Below are positions 35,048 through 44,287 of a stretch of DNA of 64,000 nt, one piece after another. Position 1 is the first letter of the stretch. The number at the start of each line of letters is the position of its first letter. This stretch comes from Sulfurospirillum sp. 1612 (GTDB lineage: Bacteria > Campylobacterota > Campylobacteria > Campylobacterales > Sulfurospirillaceae): contig NZ_CP140614.1 of assembly GCF_036556685.1 (NCBI RefSeq), forward strand, positions 1,798,001 to 1,862,000, written 5' to 3'. Made by a program: the position numbers and the translations under genes. The notes beneath the pieces were generated by a model. The model ran no database searches. It was not told the origin of the DNA and saw only the letters and a list, made by a program, of their open reading frames with translations.

Positions 35048-36369
35048 ACTAGCTCCTTAACGCTTGCGACAAAAGCATCAAGTTGCGCTTTTGTTCTCTT
35101 TTCGGTGACACTGATTAGCACTCTATTGTCAAAATTTTCATATAAAGCATCAAGTTTCAATCCTGCAAAAAATCCCTTCTCTCTCATCTGTGACAAAAAC
35201 TGCTCTGAGGTCATCGGCACGTCAATCACAAATTCATTGAAGGTAGGATTTTGATTGTAGATTTTTATCTTTTCAATTTTTGCCAATTCCTCTTTGAGGT
35301 AGTTTGCTTTATGGTAATTTTGCTCAGCAAGTGCTTTGAATCCCTCTTTGCCCAAAAGCGACAAAAATATCGTAGCTCTTAGTGCCATAAGATTTTGATT
35401 GCTGCAGATATTGGAGGTGGCTTTATTCCGTCTGATGTGTTGTTCTCGGGCTTGAAGTGTCAATACATAAGCACGTTTCCCCGCTTTGTCATCGGTCATC
35501 CCCACAATGCGACCGGGTAGATTTCGGATATACTTCTCTTTGGTCGCTAATATCCCAAATGAAGGGCCGCCAAATCCAAGATAATTTCCCAAACTCTGTC
35601 CATCCCCACAATAGATATCGACATCCATTTCACCGGGAGTTTTTATAAGTCCCAAGGCAATCGGATACGCACTCATAATCGCAAGGGCTTTGGCCTCATG
35701 TAGCGCATCGACAATCGCGCTATAATCTTCAAGAGACCCAAAAAAGTTCGGATTTTGAAAGATATAACCTGCCACACTTTCATCAATCAAAGCAACATCC
35801 ATCGAGGATTGATCACCTGTAACATCCAAACAGATGACTTCAAGATCATGATAGGCCAAATACGTTTTGACAATTTTGGAATAAATCGGATTTACCCCAC
35901 TGTCAATGAGGATTTTCTTCTTGCGCGTAATGCGTACGGCCATCAAAGCCGCTTCTGCCATCGCCGTACCACCATCGTACATCGAGGCATTGGTCGCTTC
36001 CATGCCACTCAGATTGCAAATCATACTTTGATATTCATACAGTGCTTGCAAAGTGCCTTGTGATGCTTCGGCTTGGTAGGGTGTATATGCGGTATAAAAT
36101 TCGGAGCGCATGGAGAGGGCATCCACCGCCGCGGGGATAATATGGTCATAATAGCCGCCACCGATAAAACAGGTCTTGGCTGTATCATTTTTCGCTGCGA
36201 GTGCTTTGAAGGTTTCAAAGACTTCAAATTCGCTTTGACCCTCTGCTAGGTTGAAACTTTTTGCGCGCAATGCTTCAGGAACAGCAGCAAAAAGTTCTGA
36301 CTCATCTTCGATGCCTATTTGTGCCAACATTGTCTGCACATCTTCTTGGGTATGAGGAGTATATGGCAT
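35044..36369 (-). CDS. gcvPA: Glycine dehydrogenase (decarboxylating) subunit 1
   Basis: 441 aa, the N-terminal half of P-protein. FIGGGYYDHIIPAAVD, AYTPYQAEASQGTLQALYEYQ, GMEATNASMYDGGTA and LPGRIVGMT are characteristic. It has a PLP-enzyme fold but no Schiff-base lysine of its own; it pairs with GcvPB. Starts 8 nt after gcvH. Confidence 0.94.
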   Translation of the reverse strand: MPYTPHTQEDVQTMLAQIGIEDESELFAAVPEALRAKSFNLAEGQSEFEVFETFKALAAKNDTAKTCFIGGGYYDHIIPAAVDALSMRSEFYTAYTPYQAEASQGTLQALYEYQSMICNLSGMEATNASMYDGGTAMAEAALMAVRITRKKKILIDSGVNPIYSKIVKTYLAYHDLEVICLDVTGDQSSMDVALIDESVAGYIFQNPNFFGSLEDYSAIVDALHEAKALAIMSAYPIALGLIKTPGEMDVDIYCGDGQSLGNYLGFGGPSFGILATKEKYIRNLPGRIVGMTDDKAGKRAYVLTLQAREQHIRRNKATSNICSNQNLMALRATIFLSLLGKEGFKALAEQNYHKANYLKEELAKIEKIKIYNQNPTFNEFVIDVPMTSEQFLSQMREKGFFAGLKLDALYENFDNRVLISVTEKRTKAQLDAFVASVKELV

Positions 36370-36377
36370 GAAAAACT

Positions 36378-36743
36378 CTAAAGGGTTTCGATATAAGATA
36401 GATACGCCGCTTCATCCATCAAAGTCTCAAATTCAGACGCATCATCTACGGTAATTTTCATCACCCAAGTCCCCTCAGCATCGTCATTCAAAAGTTCCGG
36501 CGCACTCTCAAGCGACTCATTGACAGCGATCACTTCGCCCCCTAATGGCAAATAAATATCGCTAGCGGCTTTCACCGATTCAATAAAGGCAATGCTCTCA
36601 TCTTTGGCTGCTCGTTGCGTGATTTGTGGTAACTCAACAAAAGTAATATCTCCGAGTTGTTCTACGGCGTATTTAGAGAGTCCGATGGTCGCCGTATCTC
36701 CTTCTAATATTGCCCATTCGTGTTCAAGACTGTATCGTTTCAT
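36378..36743 (-). CDS. gcvH: Glycine cleavage system H protein
   Basis: 121 aa lipoyl carrier. It begins KRYSLEHEWAILEGDTATIG and has the lipoylation site K58 in FIESVKAASDIYLP, then GGEVIAVNE and the NPAELLND-like SAPELLNDD. It shuttles the aminomethyl group between P, T and L proteins and is the scaffold on which LipM/LipA build lipoate. Normal length; it is not one of the LbpA-type carriers of the sulfur-oxidising sHdr system, since P and T genes flank it. Confidence 0.94.
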   Translation of the reverse strand: MKRYSLEHEWAILEGDTATIGLSKYAVEQLGDITFVELPQITQRAAKDESIAFIESVKAASDIYLPLGGEVIAVNESLESAPELLNDDAEGTWVMKITVDDASEFETLMDEAAYLSYIETL

Positions 36744-36765
36744 ATAGTATCATCTCCCGTTTATG

Positions 36766-37839
36766 TTATGATTTTTTATAAAAAGGAAGTGTGGTTTCAT
36801 AGATGGCTACCGCACCTCTTTCATTTTTGATTTCTAAAGGTTCACCCTGTTGGTATTGTGCACATGTCACCAGTCCTAAACCAATGCCCTCTCCTACAGA
36901 GGGAGAAAAAGTTCCACTGGTTACCATACCAATCTTTTGACCGTTTTGAAAGATTTCAAAACCATGTCGAGGGGCGCGTTTTGTACGAGTGCTAAAGGCG
37001 ATTATTTTGCGAGGGATACCCTCTTTTTTTTGTATCTCTAGTGCCTCTTTACCAATATAAGGTCGGTTGAATTTGACAAAAAATCCTAAACTGGCCTCCA
37101 ATGGCGTAATGGTCTCATCCAATTCATGACCATACAAGCTGTATCCCATCTCCATCCTCAGAACATCTCTAGCTCCCAATCCAGCAGGGGTAGCGCCAAG
37201 CGCGATGAGTTGGTCCCACAATTTGGGAGCCGTTTCATTGTCGATGTACAATTCATAGCCCAATTCTCCCGTATAGCCCGTACGACTGACGATAGCAGGG
37301 GCATCTAAGAGCGTGGTTTCTGTGAAGCCAAAGTATTGGAGTTCATCAAGATCAAAAGAGCACAGTGTTTGTAGTAGTGCTTTTGATTTGGGGCCTTGGA
37401 TATCGATTTTAGCCGTCACATTAGATTTATCTTCAAATATACCACTTTTAATGTGAGATTTTATCTGTTGAAAATCCGCATCAATCCTCGCCGCATTAAC
37501 GACAAACATGAGACGGTTTGGACTGAGTTTATAGACAATCAAATCATCTATGACACCGCCTTTTTCATTGAGCAAAAAGCCATATTTGCATTTGCCCACC
37601 GGCAAAGCGACAAAATCCGTCGTCGAAACTTCATTGACCCCGCTCTCTTCAAGGTTTCCCTCATAAAAAAACTCTCCCATATGTGAGATATCAAACAGTG
37701 CCGCATCCTGGCGACACGCTTGGTGCTCTTTGATGATTCCCTCATATTGTACGGGCATCTCCCAACCCCCAAACCCTATGCTTTTGGCTTGTAATTGTTG
37801 ATGCTTTTCAAACAAAACGGTTCTTTTTAGTTGATCCAT
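36766..37839 (-). CDS. gcvT: Aminomethyltransferase (glycine cleavage T protein)
   Basis: 357 aa. FGGWEMPVQYEGIIKEHQACR, ALFDISHMGEF, SRTGYTGELGYELY and LGARDVLRMEMGYSLYGHEL are T-protein signatures. It passes the methylene group to tetrahydrofolate, giving 5,10-methylene-THF and ammonia. First gene of the gcvT-H-PA-PB run; a TATAAT-like stretch about 40 nt upstream on the minus strand may be the promoter. I found no glycine riboswitch in the 137 nt before it. Confidence 0.94.
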   Translation of the reverse strand: MDQLKRTVLFEKHQQLQAKSIGFGGWEMPVQYEGIIKEHQACRQDAALFDISHMGEFFYEGNLEESGVNEVSTTDFVALPVGKCKYGFLLNEKGGVIDDLIVYKLSPNRLMFVVNAARIDADFQQIKSHIKSGIFEDKSNVTAKIDIQGPKSKALLQTLCSFDLDELQYFGFTETTLLDAPAIVSRTGYTGELGYELYIDNETAPKLWDQLIALGATPAGLGARDVLRMEMGYSLYGHELDETITPLEASLGFFVKFNRPYIGKEALEIQKKEGIPRKIIAFSTRTKRAPRHGFEIFQNGQKIGMVTSGTFSPSVGEGIGLGLVTCAQYQQGEPLEIKNERGAVAIYETTLPFYKKS

Positions 37840-37976
37840 GGCAACCCTTTTTTGTAAATTTTGTTCTACTTTTCTTGTCTAAAATTATATTTGAATATTT
37901 TCAAAGTGGCAGCAAAAATGTGTTTATAATTTACACAATTATAAAAATATGATGCCACTTCGCTTCCCGCGTGCTA

Positions 37977-39086
37977 CTACAATGCACTGAGTGCTTCAGA
38001 GAGTTCTTTCGCTATGGTTTTATAGTTTCTCACTTCTAGCAATCGCTCCTGTCCCAATTCGCCCATCTTTTGAATCTTATCTTTTGGAAGATCGATAATA
38101 TGCTCAAGATGAGTGCCAATCGAGTCCACTTCAAAATCACAAAGCCATCCATGAGTGCCATCTTCAAAGATAGAACGGTTGAGTTCATTATTGGACATTA
38201 AAGCCGGAATACCACTGGTATAATAATCCATGATTTTAAGATGTACCGATGTATTGAAGATGCTAAGGTCTGGCAATAAAGATAAGCCCACATCACATTG
38301 TGACATAAAATCCAAAAGTTCTTCTTTGGTTTTGACTTTAAGAATCGACACTTTATCTGCAATCTGGCTACACGTTTGCAAGCACGCCGTCGCATATTCG
38401 ACATCATTGGTAGAAATTTTTAATTCCCAATTCTCTTTTTTCAGCGCACAAAATGCTTCTAAAACCCGTTCAAAATTTCGCAGTTTTGTGATGGTACCAA
38501 TATAAGAAAATACGGTTTTTCCATCCTCTCGTGTCTCTTTCTTTTGAATTCTTTCGGGATCAATGGCAGATGGCAAAGTGAACATTTTAACCGATACATC
38601 AGGATAATAAACCGCTTGCATCTGTTTTGAGGTAGGGATAAAAATATCACATTGATTGATTAATTTGGATTTGATATACGTTTTGATTTTGTGGTCGACA
38701 ACTTGAATCAAACTGGACCGATTCTCCGCCTTAGCGCGCTCTAATGAGGCAGAGACCTTTGGAAAAGAGAGGCGGTACCCGACTTTAATATTGTATTTTT
38801 CTTTTCTATCTAGAACATATTCTAAAACATCATGCATATTACGTACGATGACAACATCGTATTGGGCGACATCAACACCACTATCTTCTAAGCATGGAAA
38901 TAGATTTTTCTTTTCAAATTCCGGGATGATGAGATGGTTTCCCTTGCGTCCCATAGTACTTTTGTATTTTGAAAAATAGATGATATCAATAGCAACATGA
39001 AGCGGTAGATATTTTTCAAAGAGTGGTCCTATAAAATTGTGTTCTGAATACTCTTCCCGGTCTGTAATATATAATATTTTTTTCAT
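37977..39086 (-). CDS. Glycosyltransferase, GT-B fold (family 4-like), orphan
   Basis: 369 aa. It starts KKILYITDREEYSEHNFIGP, and the donor half begins FSYIGTITKLRNFERVLEAF, followed by MSQCDVGLSLLP and KIMDYYTSGIPALMSN, which resemble GT4 enzymes. AGAGGAG lies before the ATG. It is not in a polysaccharide cluster: gcvT is downstream and the HIT gene is divergent. Acceptor unknown; flagellin or surface glycosylation are possible but unsupported. Confidence 0.75.
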   Translation of the reverse strand: MKKILYITDREEYSEHNFIGPLFEKYLPLHVAIDIIYFSKYKSTMGRKGNHLIIPEFEKKNLFPCLEDSGVDVAQYDVVIVRNMHDVLEYVLDRKEKYNIKVGYRLSFPKVSASLERAKAENRSSLIQVVDHKIKTYIKSKLINQCDIFIPTSKQMQAVYYPDVSVKMFTLPSAIDPERIQKKETREDGKTVFSYIGTITKLRNFERVLEAFCALKKENWELKISTNDVEYATACLQTCSQIADKVSILKVKTKEELLDFMSQCDVGLSLLPDLSIFNTSVHLKIMDYYTSGIPALMSNNELNRSIFEDGTHGWLCDFEVDSIGTHLEHIIDLPKDKIQKMGELGQERLLEVRNYKTIAKELSEALSAL

Positions 39087-39267
39087 ATATTCTCCTCTTA
39101 AAAGTTATTAAAGGCCTAGCAAGTAGCCTCATACATTGTAACAAAAAAAATCTTTTTTCTATGCTTTTATAAAGGATTTTTGCAAAAACAGAAATCACGT
39201 TCTACATTTCTACACAATCGGCATAAAAATAGTACAATACGAATTCAAATCATCTTGGGAGACTACC

Positions 39268-39636
39268 ATGTCAAATAAAATTTATGAAGAACCTCTTTTG
39301 TATATCGAAGTTGAAAAATCCGAAATCCCCTGGCTCAAAATCTTCCCCAATGCCACAGTAAAAGAGTGGAGTGATTGTGACACATCTACGCGTGAACGAC
39401 TCTTTGAGGTCATGCTCATTGTAGAAAAACAGATGCGCGCTTATTATCAACCCGAAAAAATCAATATCGCCTCATTCGGTAACTATGTGCCACAATTGCA
39501 CATCCATGTGATGGCACGATTTCAGGAGGATTCTTATTATCCAGAGTCAATGTGGGGTGTGAAACAACGTGATGCCAAGCTCACGCTTCCTTCTTTTGAG
39601 GGATTTCTTAGCGCTTTACACAAGGCTTTGTCATAA
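39268..39636 (+). CDS. HIT-family protein
   Basis: 122 aa. The C-terminal active site reads PQLHIHVMARF, giving two of the three histidines of the histidine triad; the third is replaced (A or R), as in several HIT subfamilies. The rest (IASFGNYVP upstream of it) fits the fold. Probable nucleotide-binding or hydrolysing enzyme, small for the family, cytosolic. Substrate unknown. Confidence 0.8.
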   Translation: MSNKIYEEPLLYIEVEKSEIPWLKIFPNATVKEWSDCDTSTRERLFEVMLIVEKQMRAYYQPEKINIASFGNYVPQLHIHVMARFQEDSYYPESMWGVKQRDAKLTLPSFEGFLSALHKALS

Positions 39637-39716
39637 CCATCTTCTTGTGTGGTAGAATTTTTGTTTATCTTTGAGGGATATAATTCTCTTCAGAGCAACG
39701 CAAAAAGGAATGTATC

Positions 39717-41015
39717 GTGCAACACAATGAAAACAAAGCCTTTGGGCTATGGAGTAGTGTTTTTTTAGGAATCGGTTCTATGGTCGGTGCGGGAATTTTC
39801 ATCGTGGTAGGACAAGCCGGCGCCATTGCTGGCAACTTGCTCACGCTCTCTTTTGTACTGGCCGGCATTATCGCACTCTTGTGTGGTTATTCTCTGAGTA
39901 AATTAGCGACGACCTACCCCAGTCGTGGCGGTATTATCGAGTATTTAGTCCATGCTTACGCTGAGGGAGCATTCTCTGGAGCCTTAGGGATTTTATTTTA
40001 TTTATCCCAGCTCATCACAACGGCTGCGGTAGCAAAATCTTTTGGCACGTATGCGGCAACCTATCTGCACGGTGGGGTCACTCCATTTCACACCAATAGC
40101 TTTGCCCTGTTGATTTTAGGAGTTTTTGTACTCATCAATCTTATTGGCGCTTCGTTTGTCGCAAAAGCAGAATCCACGATTGTCATCATTAAACTTACCG
40201 CACTTTCAGCATTCACCATCGCCGCGATGTTTTTCATCAAGACAAGCCATCTCAATCCCACCAATGCCCCTAGTATGAATCATGTATTTTTTGCACTTGG
40301 CTTGACATTTTTTGCTTTTCAGGGTTTTAGCGTGATTACTAATAGTGTCGAGGATATGGAAAATCCCAAAAAAATCATGCTCAAGTCGATGATACTCTCT
40401 GTAGTGTTGGTAGGAATTTTGTATCTTGCTGTTAGTGTGGCTGTTTTTGGTACGCTTTCGTTGCCAGAGATTATACAAAGCAAAGATTTTGCACTCGCCA
40501 AAGCGGCACAACCGATTTTTGGAGCTATTGGATTCAAAATCATCGCCGCAACCGCACTGCTCGCCACTGCTTCTGCCATCAATGCGACCTTGTATGCCAT
40601 CACCCAAATCAGCTACACTTTGGCCAAAGAGGGAACCCTTCCAGATGTTTATGAGCGCCATATCTTCCACAATACAGAGGGATTAATCATCTCGGCTCTT
40701 TTGATTGTACCGATGATTCTTTTTTTGGATTTGAGCCAAATCGCTTCAATCGCAGCGATTATCGTCTTGCTAATACAGGGATTTACACATATTGGACATC
40801 TTTTGAAAATCAAAGAGACTCACGCCAATATTTATCTTGTTAGTTTAGCCGTATTGGGCACACTGGGTGCTTCAGGATTTGCTATTTATTATACATCCCA
40901 ATCAATCCCACACTTTACACTTTATATACTCTTGAGCTTTGTGATTGCTTTTGTGCTTGAAATGGTTCTTAGAGTCATGAAAAAACGAACCATCAAACAA
41001 CAAGTTCATCGCTAA
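39717..41015 (+). CDS. APC-family amino acid permease
   Basis: 432 aa with 12 membrane segments. It starts at GTG 39717 with AAAGGAA upstream. LGIGSMVGAGIFIVVGQAGAIAG is the substrate-binding first helix of the APC superfamily. FFAFQGFSVITNSVEDMENPKK (helix 6 and following loop) strongly fits this family. Inner membrane symporter or exchanger. It could serve the arginase/ornithine or glycine routes seen elsewhere, but nothing in the sequence fixes the substrate. Confidence 0.87.
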   Translation: MQHNENKAFGLWSSVFLGIGSMVGAGIFIVVGQAGAIAGNLLTLSFVLAGIIALLCGYSLSKLATTYPSRGGIIEYLVHAYAEGAFSGALGILFYLSQLITTAAVAKSFGTYAATYLHGGVTPFHTNSFALLILGVFVLINLIGASFVAKAESTIVIIKLTALSAFTIAAMFFIKTSHLNPTNAPSMNHVFFALGLTFFAFQGFSVITNSVEDMENPKKIMLKSMILSVVLVGILYLAVSVAVFGTLSLPEIIQSKDFALAKAAQPIFGAIGFKIIAATALLATASAINATLYAITQISYTLAKEGTLPDVYERHIFHNTEGLIISALLIVPMILFLDLSQIASIAAIIVLLIQGFTHIGHLLKIKETHANIYLVSLAVLGTLGASGFAIYYTSQSIPHFTLYILLSFVIAFVLEMVLRVMKKRTIKQQVHR

Positions 41016-41017
41016 GA

Positions 41018-41473
41018 TTACATTGAGATTTTATACGCGACAGAACCTCTTGTGATGACACCGCCTTTGATGATTTTGCAGTACAATCCCCGATGATTTT
41101 TGATGAGTTTGGGTAGTTTGGCGCCAAAAACGCTAAGATGATTGCAGAGTGTGCATTTTTGGGTTATTTCGATAATAGCATCGCCGACTTTGAGTCGATT
41201 GGTAACATCAAGTTCATGAGGGTCAAAATCAAACAAGATATTTTCACCATAACTTCCCGGTTTCAAATCCATACCGTGCGCTTTGGCCATATCATAAGAA
41301 TGTGTCCCAATAATCATCACGGTTTTTTCTAAATCACCGCCAGCAAACTTATCCTGCTCAATTCCATACCCTTCTTTTAAGATTAATGTTTCGACAAGAG
41401 GTCGTGGCAACCCGCTTGAACTTTTATCCGCACTGCATACTTCTTTGACGATACCCAATTGTATTTTTTCCAA
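41018..41473 (-). CDS. MOSC-domain protein
   Basis: 151 aa. VETLILKEGYGIEQDKFAGG, GSYGENILF and ITQKCTLCNHLS match the MOSC (Mo cofactor sulfurase C-terminal) fold; the Cys in KCTLC is the presumed sulfur-carrier position. Stand-alone MOSC proteins are thought to handle sulfur for molybdenum-cofactor chemistry. Convergent with the permease (2 nt apart) and divergent from the peptide transporter. Confidence 0.83.
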   Translation of the reverse strand: MEKIQLGIVKEVCSADKSSSGLPRPLVETLILKEGYGIEQDKFAGGDLEKTVMIIGTHSYDMAKAHGMDLKPGSYGENILFDFDPHELDVTNRLKVGDAIIEITQKCTLCNHLSVFGAKLPKLIKNHRGLYCKIIKGGVITRGSVAYKISM

Positions 41474-41630
41474 GACTCTACCCTTAAAATATTACTTTAT
41501 TGACATTATATAATATTTTGTTTTAATAGAGATAAATTTATCTTTGGTTATATTTACTTCAATTTTTTAAGCACCATACCATGAAACTTTGCTACAATAA
41601 TGCTGAAAAAAAATTACTGGGAGGTAATTC

Positions 41631-43223
41631 ATGAAGAAAATTTTAATAATGGCGTTGTTATTTGTGACAACAATCGCTTTTGCAGCGCCAAAATACGGTG
41701 GCGTATTGGTATTTGGTAGAGGTGGGGATTCTTCTACTATTGACCCAGGACATGCAACTGATGGTGAGAGTTTTTATGCTTCCACTCAGGTTTATGACAA
41801 TCTTGTCCAATTTAAATACGGCACAACGCAACTCGAACCTGGACTGGCTAAGTCTTGGGATATTTCAAAAGACGGTTTATCCTATACGTTTCACTTAAGA
41901 AAAGGTGTTTATTTCCATCCGACAAAATTCTTCAAGAAAAAAGTCGAATTTACAGCAGATGATGTTGTTTTTTCTTTGAAGCGACAATTTGATAAAACCA
42001 ATCCATATTATAAAGTCGGCGGTGCTTATGAGTACTGGTCTGCTATGGATATGGATAATATCGTCAAAGATGTTATTAAAGTCGATAAATATACCGTAAA
42101 AATCTTACTAAAAAAACGTGAAGCTCCTTTTATGGCGAACATGGCAATGGACTTTGCTTCAATTCTCTCTAAATCTTTTGCCGATCAACTCCTAAAAGAG
42201 GGAAGAGCTGATGATCTCAACCGTTTGGCAGTTGGAACAGGCCCTTTTTATCTTATCAAATGGATCAAAGATGATCGTATGATATTTGGTGCTAATGAAG
42301 ATTACTGGGGTGGCAAACCTTATGTCAAAAAATTGATTTTTAAAGTCATTCCAAACAACTCAGTACGTGCAGCTGAACTCAAAACGGGCTCCATCCAAAT
42401 CATGGACTTCCCAAATCCTGAAGAAGTCAATGCTTTGAGAAATAATCCAAAACTCAAACTGATTGAGCAAGAGGGTTTAAATGTTGGATATTTGGCCTTT
42501 AACACACAAAAGAAACCTTTTACTGATGTCAAAGTCAGACAAGCTATCAACTATGCTATTGACAAAGCCGCCATCGTAAAAGCAATCTATGCAGGACTTG
42601 GTAAAGTAGCTATCAATCCAATTCCACCGACAATGTGGGGCTACAATAAAAAGATCAAAGATTATCCTTATGATCCAGCAAAAGCCAAAGAATTACTCAA
42701 AGAAGCGGGTTATCCAAATGGTTTTGAAACCACACTTTGGGCAATGCCAGTACCACGACCGTACAATCCAAACGGAAGAAAAGTAGCTGAAGCAATGCAA
42801 GCAGACCTTGCCAAAGTTGGTATCAAAGCAAAAATAGTCAGTTATGATTGGGGTACCTATCTTCAAAAAACCAAAATGGGTGAACATGATATGGCGCTCC
42901 TTGGTTGGACCGGTGATAATGGTGATCCAGATAACTTCCTCTATACATTGTTAAGCAAAGCTGCGGCCAATCTACCCGCATCAAACATCGCACTTTGGAA
43001 AGACAATGCCTTTGACAAACTGGTCACAGAAGCTAAAGAGACACCTGATGTCGCTAAAAGAACTGAATTATACAAAAAAGCGCAAGTCGTGTTTCATGAG
43101 CAAGCACCATGGGTCACACTCGCCAATTCAATCGTTGTAGAACCGATGGCCAAAAATGTCCACGGATTCAAACTAGACCCTGTTGGAAAAAGACGATTCA
43201 ACACCGTTTGGTTATCAAAATAA
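41631..43223 (+). CDS. Peptide ABC transporter substrate-binding protein (family 5)
   Basis: 530 aa periplasmic binding protein. The signal peptide is MKKILIMALLFVTTIAFA with cleavage before APKYG. LEPGLAKSWDISKDGLSYTF, FHLRKGVYFHP and DVKVRQAINYAIDK are hallmarks of DppA/OppA/NikA solute-binding proteins; the overall length and GVPVP-free pocket fit dipeptides best. GGGAGG lies 7 nt before the ATG. A hairpin separates it from the permease genes, as often seen for highly expressed binding proteins. Confidence 0.9.
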   Translation: MKKILIMALLFVTTIAFAAPKYGGVLVFGRGGDSSTIDPGHATDGESFYASTQVYDNLVQFKYGTTQLEPGLAKSWDISKDGLSYTFHLRKGVYFHPTKFFKKKVEFTADDVVFSLKRQFDKTNPYYKVGGAYEYWSAMDMDNIVKDVIKVDKYTVKILLKKREAPFMANMAMDFASILSKSFADQLLKEGRADDLNRLAVGTGPFYLIKWIKDDRMIFGANEDYWGGKPYVKKLIFKVIPNNSVRAAELKTGSIQIMDFPNPEEVNALRNNPKLKLIEQEGLNVGYLAFNTQKKPFTDVKVRQAINYAIDKAAIVKAIYAGLGKVAINPIPPTMWGYNKKIKDYPYDPAKAKELLKEAGYPNGFETTLWAMPVPRPYNPNGRKVAEAMQADLAKVGIKAKIVSYDWGTYLQKTKMGEHDMALLGWTGDNGDPDNFLYTLLSKAAANLPASNIALWKDNAFDKLVTEAKETPDVAKRTELYKKAQVVFHEQAPWVTLANSIVVEPMAKNVHGFKLDPVGKRRFNTVWLSK

Positions 43224-43237
43224 AAATATCTTTCAAC

Positions 43238-43260
43238 GCCGACACACTGTATGTGTCGGC
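43238..43260 (+). promoter_or_regulatory. Intercistronic hairpin between binding-protein and permease genes
   Basis: Perfect 9-bp inverted repeat GCCGACACA/TGTGTCGGC with a 5-nt loop, 15 nt after the binding-protein stop. No T run follows (AAAAATC), so it is more likely a 3'-end stabiliser or partial attenuator that keeps the binding protein in excess over the membrane subunits than a full terminator. Confidence 0.65.
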
Positions 43261-43282
43261 AAAAATCAATTGAGGAGTCTAT

Positions 43283-44287
43283 TTGTTCAGTTATATTATC
43301 AAGCGCTTACTGTGGTCCATTCCGACACTTTTTGGCGTTTCGCTACTTGTATTTTTTATGATTCATCTAAGCCCTGGGGATCCTGCTATTATGCTACTTG
43401 GCGATCATGCCAACAAAACATCGGTAGAAAAAGTCCGCAAAGAGATGGGTTTTGATAAGCCATTATATGTACAATATTTAATATTTGCCAACAGAGCATT
43501 GCATGGAGATTTTGGAAAATCACTCAAAAGTAAACAACCCGTGATTCAAGAGTTTAAAGACCGTTTCCCTGCAACCGTAGAGTTGGCCGGTGTGGCCATG
43601 ATATTGGCCATCATATTCGGCATTGGTGCCGGTGTCGTTTCTGCGATTAAGCGCTATTCTATTTTTGATTATAGCAGTATGTTTGTCGCTCTTGCGGGTG
43701 TATCGATGCCGGTCTTTTGGCTGGGGTTAGTGATGATTTACTTTTTCTCAGTCAAACTCGGTTGGCTTCCCGTATCCGGACGACTGAGTTATGAATTTGA
43801 TATCGACCATATCACAGGATTTTATTTGATCGATTCTTTGTTGACCAATAATTATGAAGCCTTTTGGGACGCGCTCAAACATCTCATTTTGCCCGCCATT
43901 GCGCTTGGGACTATCCCGATGGCCATCATCGCGAGGATGACGCGTTCTGCGATGATTGAAGTCATGAAAGAGGACTATATCCGAACCGCAAAAGCCAAAG
44001 GATGCTCTACTTTTTCAGTCATCTTTATCCATGCGCTGAAAAATGCCATGATGCCGGTCATCACGGTCATCGGCTTGATGTTGGGAACTTTGTTTGCAGG
44101 AGCTATCCTTACTGAGACGACATTTTCATGGCCGGGTATCGGTAAGTGGATTGTCAATGCGGTGTATCAGAGAGATTTTCCGATTATTCAATCGGCGACA
44201 CTGATTATCGCGACGATGTTTATTATCGTGAATCTTTTAGTCGATCTCATGTATGCCCTCATCAATCCAAAGATAAGGTTGAGCTAA
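43283..44287 (+). CDS. Peptide ABC transporter permease, DppB-like
   Basis: 334 aa, six membrane segments. It starts at TTG 43283 with GAGGAG 5 nt upstream (FSYIIKRLLWSIPTLFGVS, the usual DppB start). The EAA-loop DYIRTAKAKGCSTFSVIFIHALKN contacts the ATPases. Inner membrane. It overlaps the next gene by 1 nt (TAATG). Confidence 0.92.
   Translation: MFSYIIKRLLWSIPTLFGVSLLVFFMIHLSPGDPAIMLLGDHANKTSVEKVRKEMGFDKPLYVQYLIFANRALHGDFGKSLKSKQPVIQEFKDRFPATVELAGVAMILAIIFGIGAGVVSAIKRYSIFDYSSMFVALAGVSMPVFWLGLVMIYFFSVKLGWLPVSGRLSYEFDIDHITGFYLIDSLLTNNYEAFWDALKHLILPAIALGTIPMAIIARMTRSAMIEVMKEDYIRTAKAKGCSTFSVIFIHALKNAMMPVITVIGLMLGTLFAGAILTETTFSWPGIGKWIVNAVYQRDFPIIQSATLIIATMFIIVNLLVDLMYALINPKIRLS

Noticed and set aside
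36378-36743. GcvH as an LbpA-type carrier of the sHdr sulfur-oxidation pathway
   Set aside because: The gene sits between gcvT and gcvPA/gcvPB, and no hdr-like genes are nearby, so the ordinary glycine cleavage role is sufficient.
37840-37976. Glycine riboswitch before gcvT
   Set aside because: None of the conserved tandem glycine-aptamer motifs is visible; only an inverted repeat AAGTGGCA/TGCCACTT with a long AT-rich loop is present.
44146-44286. N-terminal extension of the DppC-like permease
   Set aside because: The open frame extends back into dppB, but the ATG at 44287 gives the standard DppC start and overlaps the dppB stop.
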